Translations under genes and position numbers: made by a program
The notes under the pieces: generated by a model
Database searches by the model: none
Told to the model about the DNA's origin: nothing
The model's input: only the letters and a program-made list of their open reading frames with translations
Shown: positions 57,401 through 64,000 of the stretch, in pieces
How positions within the stretch are numbered: the first letter of the stretch is position 1
Layout: the number at the start of each line of letters is the position of its first letter
Assembly: GCA_942486035.1 (NCBI GenBank)
Contig: CALNXK010000099.1
Location: forward strand, 463,501 to 527,500
Direction: 5' to 3'
DNA from: Porites lobata
Taxonomy: Eukaryota; Cnidaria; Anthozoa; Scleractinia; Poritidae
DNA: 64,000 bases

Positions 57401-57414
57401 TTTGGGCCACCGTA

Positions 57415-57757
57415 CTATCTTGCATATTTAGAACGATATTTTCTGGAATTATAAAGGATGTAACAACATAACCGGCAACTCTTGTAAGACTGCTGGTTCA
57501 TTATCAGTATAATGGTTTGTAAAGTCATCAGGAATCTGTCTCTTAAATGTATCATGAATTAAGTGTTAATGATGACAAATCGGTCCTATTGATCATCCAG
57601 CTCTGTTCGTGGCTGATAGAGGAAAAGAGAAGTTTGAACCACAACACTCCTTCAATATTTTTATACATTGTTTCTTTGTTGTTCTAATTATTGTACTTGT
57701 CCACTGACAATTTCCAAACAAATTCAAAGATCCCATCTCTTCAGTAAGAAAACTCAC
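57415..57757. other. Stretch downstream of a candidate exon
   Basis: No gene; begins (minus strand) with the GTGAGT donor of the candidate exon above it. Confidence 0.3.
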
Positions 57758-58107
57758 CACGTAGGCCGACGACCATCAGCTGTATGCAGCTGTCGAGACT
57801 GAGTGAAGACGTACGTACGTTCCACGATGAAAACAGAGCGACTCGCAGCACTTTTATGCCCTGATGCATGCTTACAGAGACATACCCATTGATGTAGAAG
57901 CGGTGATTCGCGAATTTTGCGCCAAAAAGAACGGACGTCTGGGTTTCTAATTTCTTTGGGCATGAGTTCCACCAAGATTTCAGATATGTTTGCAACTAAT
58001 GTGTCGCCAGTCAGGTCATTACGTTGTTGCTGTTTTTGACCACAACCGCAACTGGCTGCATTTGTTAAATATTCCATTATTTCTTGTTTAATGTGGAATC
58101 CTGGCAT
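57758..58107 (-). CDS. Candidate exon, unrecognised protein
   Basis: A minus-strand frame from ATG 58107 (MPGFHIKQEIMEYLTNAA) runs past GDTLVANISEILVELMPK and ends just after a consensus CGTG-GTGAGT donor (exon end 57758). The first 60 codons have protein-like composition. The second half is also open in another frame (FANHRFYINGYVSVSM), so a frameshift or an internal donor at CAATGG-GTATGT is possible. I do not recognise a family, and no partner exon was identified. It could be a real exon, a captured exon or chance. Confidence 0.3.
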
Positions 58108-58269
58108 TTGCCAATTAATTCAAGCGCCCAGATTGCACCAGATTACACCTCAGAGAACTTGAATTTTCAGAATTTTCCGGGAGGGCATGTTTCCAGACCC
58201 CCCCTAGCATGTCGCGCCTTGGGCTCTCCTAATGGGCGCTAACGCGCCTGTATTGTATCTCCCCTTAAC

Positions 58270-58679
58270 AGAGTAACCTGAAACCCTCCCTTGCAAATAA
58301 AATTTTTGACACAATGATCTCACCGATTTTAACTTACAATAGTGAAGTTTGGGGTGCCTTTGTGAAATCAGATTTTAAGTCATGGGATAACTCCGGAATC
58401 GAAAAAACTCATTTACACTTCTGTAAACGATATTTAGAAGTCCATAACAAGTCATCCGATGTTGCACGCAGATCTGAACTTGGCAGATTCCCTCCGGTCA
58501 TTGATATAAATAACAAGATACTTAATTACTTAAACTATCTCCAAGAAAAAGATGAAAATTCTATAGTTAAACAATCTTTAAAAATATCTGTTGACCTTTA
58601 TCATAGTGGCCAAAATAGTTTTTACTCCAGTCTTAGGAAGATGACTGACGACTATGATTTCCCAGGCTTTAAGTAATGG
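58270..58679 (+). mobile_element. LINE C-terminal fragment
   Basis: The plus strand from about 58276 reads SNLKPSLANKIFDTMISPIL, then TYNSEVWGAF, followed by a frame open to TAA at 58676. It holds the RT thumb/C-terminal pattern (ILTYNSEVWG ... R-F-P-P-x-I-D-I-N-N-K). There is no palm domain upstream, so the copy is 5'-truncated. Confidence 0.75.
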
Positions 58680-59223
58680 TCCAGATAAGAAGGAAAGGAC
58701 CAAAACGCAGTGAACACGTTGGAATGCAAAAAGGTGCTAACTTTACTATTGTCTCTACTAAGGTTCTGATTGGTTTAAACATCAAATTTTACGAAATCTT
58801 CGCAAAGCAGCATGTACATTAATCCCTTTTTTTCTATCCAACTTCCTTATAGCAAAATCTCGTCCGAGTCTAAGTAACACAGAAACCGTATGAGCGGATC
58901 ATGTAAAATTGTGAACATTTCTTGGCCTTTGTTTGCAACTCTTGTGATTGGTCGAAATGTTTTAACACAAAAATACAACCTTTAAAAGTGGAGTTTAAAT
59001 ACATTTTCTTTCGTAGACAGCCTTTTTGTAGATTTATGCACTCTCTGCGTAAAAATGAAAACATTTCTATGTGAGGAAAGCGTATTGCGCCACAACAAAA
59101 GAAATTGCTTCCCTTCTTACGTGGATCATTACTCAATGTGCAGCCAGCTGATTTGCATAAAATTTTTTCGCGCTTCAAAGCTCGTCATCAAAACTATCAA
59201 ACGATGAACATTCGAAATAAAAT
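58680..59223. other. Spacer between two LINE fragments
   Basis: No gene recognised; may include 3' UTR of the first fragment. Confidence 0.35.
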
Positions 59224-59951
59224 GTGAACTATGGAGACAAAACAAGTATAACTGTCAATGGCAAAGATATAATGGTATCAGACAATTTAGAGCTCCAAGG
59301 CGTAACTATTGATTGTGGTCTGAATGTTAATTTACATATTCGTAATGTTTGTAAGAAAGCTAGCCAGAGAATAGGTGTGATAATGAGGCTGGGGAATCTC
59401 TTACCAAATGAGGCCAAATTACATCTCTTTAAGGCAGCTATTCTCCCACATTTAACATGTTGCCCCTTAGAGTGGCAGTTTTGTAGAGCCTCGGACACGC
59501 GTAAATTGGAGAGAGTACGGGAGCGTGGACTGCACACTGTATTTAAAGACGAGCAGTCTAGCTACCAACAGCTGTTAGTGAAAGCAAAGCTACCATCGTT
59601 GTACAATAGGAGACTACAGGACATATGTATTTTATATATAAGATTAAACATAGTTTGTGCCCGCGGACTATTTGTGACATGTTTCTGACGAACAGCCACA
59701 CTTACAATTTACGGCAGAAAGATGTTTATCGACTAGTTTTAACACAGTTACGCACGGAAAACACTCAATTCGATACCTACAATGTAGGTGCAAGGCGCTG
59801 GAGCAAGATACCAAGCAAGGACAGATCGGCTGCGAGTCTTAAGCTCCTTTCGAACTGTTTTATGGTGAATTTAAAGTTACAAAATGCTGCACAAAGACGT
59901 TTTGTCTTTGTTGAATGTTACGTAGTAAAAATGCTTTCATGCGCTGTGTGA
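59224..59951 (+). mobile_element. Second LINE C-terminal fragment, frameshifted
   Basis: The plus strand encodes ELQGVTIDCGLNVNLHIRNV, then CKKASQRIGVIMRLGNLL and LFKAAILPHLTCCPLEW, the C-terminal reverse-transcriptase region of a non-LTR element. At about 59625 the frame shifts by one and continues as YKIKHSLCPRTICDMF and SHTYNLRQ to 59951, where the protein ends. It belongs to a different family from the fragment at 58.3 kb. Dead copy, 5'-truncated. Confidence 0.85.
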
Positions 59952-61485
59952 CTTTCTCGAACGTTCTCTACTTTTTTGGATTATTAATGAATAATTAATT
60001 AGGGCATGTTTACATTTCAGCATGAGTCAGCAGATTTAAATCAGTTACTGAAATCATAAAATATGTCGAAAACCTACTACTATTCGCCTGTTTAGTATTT
60101 CTAGAACCTTGTGTCAAACGGTATACAAGTTCCAAGCGAGTTCTTTTGACGAACTAAATTTTTTTCCCCGAGCTGGGGTGCTATGTTTAGTCAAGTGTGA
60201 CGAAGGTCGATTTTCAAGTTCTGTGTGTACAAGTTGGCGGAAGCCGTAAGATATCTGAAGTTCAAGTGAGAGTTCGTTATTATTAGCAGAGGTTGTTTAG
60301 TTTTACTTAAGTTCAAGTCAAGTTTGTGTTGGCGGATGCTGTGTTTTAAAGCTCTGTAAAGACTATGTTTCTTTGGTATTAAACTTCCAATTTGCCCCGA
60401 AATGCTAATTTTTGGCAAGTAGGTCCCTTGGATGTTGCTCTTTTCAGAATATCCTGACAAATCCCATAATTTCCCGAATTAACACCTTACTCTTACCATA
60501 TTTCATTTCTTACTATTCCTCCGCATTTACAATTAAAAGGGTTCCACAACCACGACGCCGAAGTGTACGCTCCATACCGTCTTGTATTAATTGTTAATGG
60601 TGCATCGAATTTTGCAGCTGGCTAAGACCACGCACAGTTAGCAAGCAGCGCGACAAGATTATAAACTCTCTACACTCGCTCAGAAATATCATGCGAGGAT
60701 CTGTGCGGAATAATTTCTTCCCTTGACCACAACTGGGAGTTTAATTGCAAAGCACAAACGGAAAAAGTACGCGTGTAGACCATTCGCGCAGTGCTTTTAC
60801 AAAACACACCTGCACAGTCGAGCGGTTGGAACCAAACGCAATACTTGAAATTCGTTACACTCTCGTTGGAATGGTAAATAGCCTGACTGGAAAGCCTGCA
60901 CAACACTCACATCACAACCAATATGAATGCAGGTTTGACCACTATGGCTCTTGGTTTGACAAGAGCAATAATGGGTCTTGGTTTGACTGATGAAAGGCAA
61001 GTTACCGAACCATTCATCTAGTGCGATAGTAGAAAAGAACAAATTTCCAGTTGAATTGACGAAGAATATACGAAAGTATCACTTACCTGGGAAAAAATAT
61101 TTAAACAGCAAAATCAGTTTGGTTCCGTTGTGGTTGCCCCTAGTGTTGAATGTGGCTTGATAGAGAAAGGCGTAATTTATATAGCAGTAAGCTGCTTTGG
61201 AAACGTCATTTTCCAACCCGTCTCACTGGGCAATTGCCAAGGCAAGAATAGATCTGGCACCTTGTCACATTTACAATGAGTCTACGTAAACTACCTGCGC
61301 CTTTGTCTATGAAATAAAGAACCCTATCTGTTAGACATGCAATTTTTGCTTTGTAGGATGCAAACTTTTACCTAGGGGGAGCCTGAGTTATTCATAATGT
61401 ATCAAAGTGGCAGTAAACACGCCCCTATTAACCTGTCTGATATGATCAATCCGTGCCAAAATCTGGCCATCCTGTGATGTTTGTG
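59952..61485. other. Intergenic stretch, no supported gene
   Basis: Short unsupported frames only; a tandem CTCTTGGTTTGAC-like duplication lies at about 60950-60985. Confidence 0.35.
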
Positions 61486-62655
61486 ATAAAAATGACAAAG
61501 ACATATTACCAACGTGTTGCTCTATTTTTTAGTTTGCTTAAATCAGTTTGAAAATCGCAATAAAAAAACAGCTTATGTCCCACTGCGGCTCTACCTATCG
61601 AGTGACTAACAGCTGCAAAATTGCTCCTATTCTTGGGATGGCGTGTCTAGTATCAAATAGCAGCTTGTAAACCTGCGGGAGGCACTAGATAGTGATATCA
61701 GTTGAGGTATAGGTCTAATTTAAATCTTGCATTGAATTCTGAATTCTTTTACGCACAAGTTATGTGTAAACGGAAAGCATCTGGAATCTGGAGGCTCTGT
61801 TTTGTTTATCTGTCGACTGATATTTTCTTTTTTTCTTCGGGCTTAATGCATCATCCTATTAACTATTTCTTATCGGTGCCAAAAAGTATTGGTTCTAACA
61901 AAATAGATAATTCAATATCAAAGCCCAGCTTTGGTTATACGTAAATCAATCAAAAACTCCGGCAATTTCAAAATCAATTTGAAAATGCATATTTGTTTTA
62001 TTCTTAAGGTCACCTGGTAATTGCTATTCTCCAAAAAGTTTCAATGTATTTTTTGACAAACAGCTGCAACATTAGACCGCCTATCTTGTTAACTCAACCT
62101 GGGCGATCTTGATACCCAAATCGCGCTGTAAGAGAGTTAAGTAGGTAGTTACATTTATGACTGATTTCCTCCAAGACTTTTATAAAGTAACCCCGCGATA
62201 AATTTGTCAAAGCATCAATAAGCGCACCTAGCTTGATTGTTTCAGATATATTGCATTATCCGCGCCCAAAAAGTTGGCATAAAAGTGATTTTACCAATAC
62301 AAATGGAAGACCTAACTAACAAATCATAACGTTAGTTTAATTATATTGCCTTAAAAATCAGTTTAAAAATCAATTTGATAAAAATGATAAAAATGACATA
62401 TTACCAACGCGTAGTTCTATTTTTATAGTTTGCTAAAATGAGTTTGAAAATCGTGATAATAATAAAAAAGAAACAGCTTAATGTCCCACTGCGGCTCTAC
62501 CTATCCAGTGAGGTGCTCTTTAACTACTTGACTAACAGCTGCAAAATTGCTCCTTTTACTCGTTTTCATTTGTATCAATGACTTACCAAAAAGCCTGAAC
62601 CTTGCCTCCCCTATAACAAGATCAGATATGACCACAGATTTTTGTTGCAATCAAC

Positions 62656-62772
62656 ATGGATAATCTTGATATCAAAAAAATGGCTGACTGCAAAAGGCTA
62701 ATTAAGTCCGAAGAGCTCGACTTGCCAGAAAGTATAGATCTGCGGGAGCTGCAAGATAGTGATATCAATTGA
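62656..62772 (+). other. Small acidic open frame inside copy 2 of the tandem repeat
   Basis: A 38-codon frame starts MDNLDIKKMADCKRLIKSEE and continues LDLPESIDLRELQDSDIN to TGA. The composition is unusually protein-like. It spans the junction between the copy-2-specific insertion and the repeat, and copy 1 lacks its first half. The segment just before it reads LLLVFICINDLPKSLNLASP, a reverse-transcriptase-like phrase. I treat it as part of inserted retroelement or exon debris. Confidence 0.3.
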
Positions 62773-63429
62773 GTTATAGGTCTAATTTAAATCTTGCATT
62801 GAATTCTGAATTTTTTTACACGTTAGTTACTTGTAAAAGCATCTGGAGGCTCTCTTTTGTTTATTTCTCTGAAATGTTTTGTTAGCGCTTAATGTATCAT
62901 CCTATTAACTATATCTTATCGGTGCCAAAAAGTTCGATTACAACAAAATAAATAACTCAATATCAAAGCCCAGCTTTGGTTATACGTAAATCAATCAAAA
63001 ACTCAATTTCAACTCCATTTGAAAATGCATATTTGTTTTATTTTTAAGGTCACCTGGTAATTGCTATTTTCCAAGAAGTTGCAACGTATTTTTTTGACAA
63101 ACAGCTGCAACATTAGACCGCCTCTCTTGTTATTACTTACCGAAATTAACCTGGGAGATCTTGATACCCAAATCGCGCGGTAAGGGGGTTAAGTAGGTAG
63201 TTATGTTTATGACTGAATTCCTCAAAGACTTTTATAAAGTAACCTTGCGATAAATTTTTGAAAGCATCCATGAACGCGCCTAGCTTGATCAGTTTACAAG
63301 CATTATCCGCGCCCAAAAATTTGGCAAAAAAGTGATTTTACCAATACAAATCAAAGACCTAACTATCAAATCATAAGGTTAGTTTTTATTATATTGCTTC
63401 AGAAATCATTGAATAAATCAATTTGAGCC

Positions 63430-63860
63430 GCTGATTTGGTTTTGTGCACGATCTCCCAGTACGATGTTTGCTCGCAGAGTTTAAGCTACAATCCTGGCCA
63501 AAAGGGTTTGGGACACTTCCCCTTTTTCACGTGTCTTTGTATGGAATTTGCAGCTAACCTGCAATACACACTCATAAACACGGCCTTAACAAGATTTTTT
63601 CTCCACCCCACCCCCCTCCCCCCCGTCTGAACAACGTTGAGGTCCTTAATGGTTGCAAGATATACACGACTTTCATAATGGCCGACGGCGCGCCGGACTG
63701 GGGTTGATTTCAGCATGGAAACGAGGCCAGTGAGGCCATCCTTGGTTTGAGTTGTAAACAAATCACAGGATCAAAGGGTCTTGATCGCTTTATTCAGGCA
63801 CAATATCTGTTCAATTTAGTTCAATTACTGACCGCGATACCGTATAATTATCGAGAGCGA
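63430..63860. other. Insert between repeat copies 2 and 3
   Basis: Contains TTTGGGACACTTCCCC and a C-rich run at about 63603-63625; an interspersed-repeat look, but no arms or gene. Confidence 0.35.
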
Positions 63861-64000
63861 AATGCCAACAAACGGCTGCAACATTAGACCGCCTATCTTG
63901 TTAACTTACCGAAATTAGCAACCTGGGCGATTTTGATACCCAAATCGCGCTGTACGTTTATGACTGAATTCCTCCAAGACTTTTATAAAGTAACCCCGCG

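Larger units (their letters stand above)
55695..57414. mobile_element. Large inverted-repeat element with minisatellite arms
   Basis: The left arm starts TACGGTGGCCCAAAAGTGTC and the right arm ends with its exact inverse (57394-57414). Each arm continues with a 20-bp minisatellite (4-5 copies left, about 10 right), then CCAAAAGTCAAAACGCAAAA and AAGTCGATCTTC blocks, and ends near 55935 and 57010. The 1.07-kb centre contains a separate TTAA-flanked MITE. No transposase is visible. Total 1720 bp. Confidence 0.85.
61486..64000. repeat. Long tandem repeat (~0.9-1.0-kb unit), three copies, open to the right
   Basis: Copy 1 begins at 61486 and copy 2 at 62377; a third partial copy runs from about 63861 to the window end. 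Shared blocks include TCTAATTTAAATCTTGCATT (61713 and 62781), AACAGCTGCAACATTAGACC and CAAGACTTTTATAAAGTAAC. Copy 2 has an extra insertion of about 170 bases near 62560-62740. About 435 bases of other sequence separate copies 2 and 3. No conserved open frame. Confidence 0.88.

Noticed and set aside
57036..57425. 129-codon minus-strand open frame
   Set aside because: It is the periodic translation of the 20-bp minisatellite, not a gene.

Overview
The window looks like nuclear DNA from an anthozoan cnidarian, most likely a stony coral. The reasons are an AT-rich, gene-sparse background, mostly intronless rhodopsin-class (class A) peptide-type GPCR genes arrayed in a cluster, dense palindromic MITE-type repeats, and decayed LINE reverse-transcriptase fragments. 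The lineage call is inference from gene style and repeat content; no rRNA or mitochondrial marker is present. No bacterial operons, CRISPR arrays, rRNA or convincing tRNA genes were seen.

The main content is a cluster of seven related GPCR loci over about 53 kb. Five look functional: A (1314-2360, minus), B (7163-8473, minus), D (34641-35723, plus), E (39377-40471, plus) and F (two exons, 54585-54285 and 51393-50597, minus). Two are broken. C (23275-22051, minus) has an in-frame TGA at the invariant Gly of TM1, a one-base frameshift in helix 8 and loss of the extracellular-loop-2 cysteine. G (28297-27003, minus) lost its 5' end, has a TM3 frameshift, carries a 665-bp palindromic transposon in intracellular loop 2 and lacks TM4. 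All share an [IV]W-x-R-x-x-PG-like motif after TM5, CWLP-like TM6 and NPxIY-like TM7, as in the tachykinin/orexin/NPFF-type receptor branch, and an extra N-terminal plus ECL3 cysteine pair. A and B are sisters, D and E are sisters (both have NRF instead of DRY), and F is the outlier with the only intron.

Other coding candidates are few. A signal-peptide exon with good splice sites (46184-46043, minus), possibly preceded by an untranslated exon (47131-46985), suggests a secreted small peptide gene. A 60-codon terminal exon (34076-33894, minus) and a weak exon candidate (58107-57758, minus) are not recognised.

The rest is repeats. LINE fragments lie at 17.6-19.0, 30.9-32.5, 44.0-44.6, 58.3-58.7 and 59.2-60.0 kb. 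MITE-like inverted-repeat elements lie at 6.3, 20.4, 20.9, 27.5, 30.1, 41.3, 43.0, 44.2, 44.6, 48.4, 52.2, 54.8 and 56.1 kb. Two larger inverted-repeat elements occur: one inside the intron of receptor F carrying a RecQ-like helicase relic (51540-53155), and one with arms ending in a 20-bp minisatellite (55695-57414). Tandem arrays lie at 139-530 (about 240-bp unit), 10245-10680 (about 65-bp unit) and 61486-64000 (about 0.9-1.0-kb unit, running off the window).
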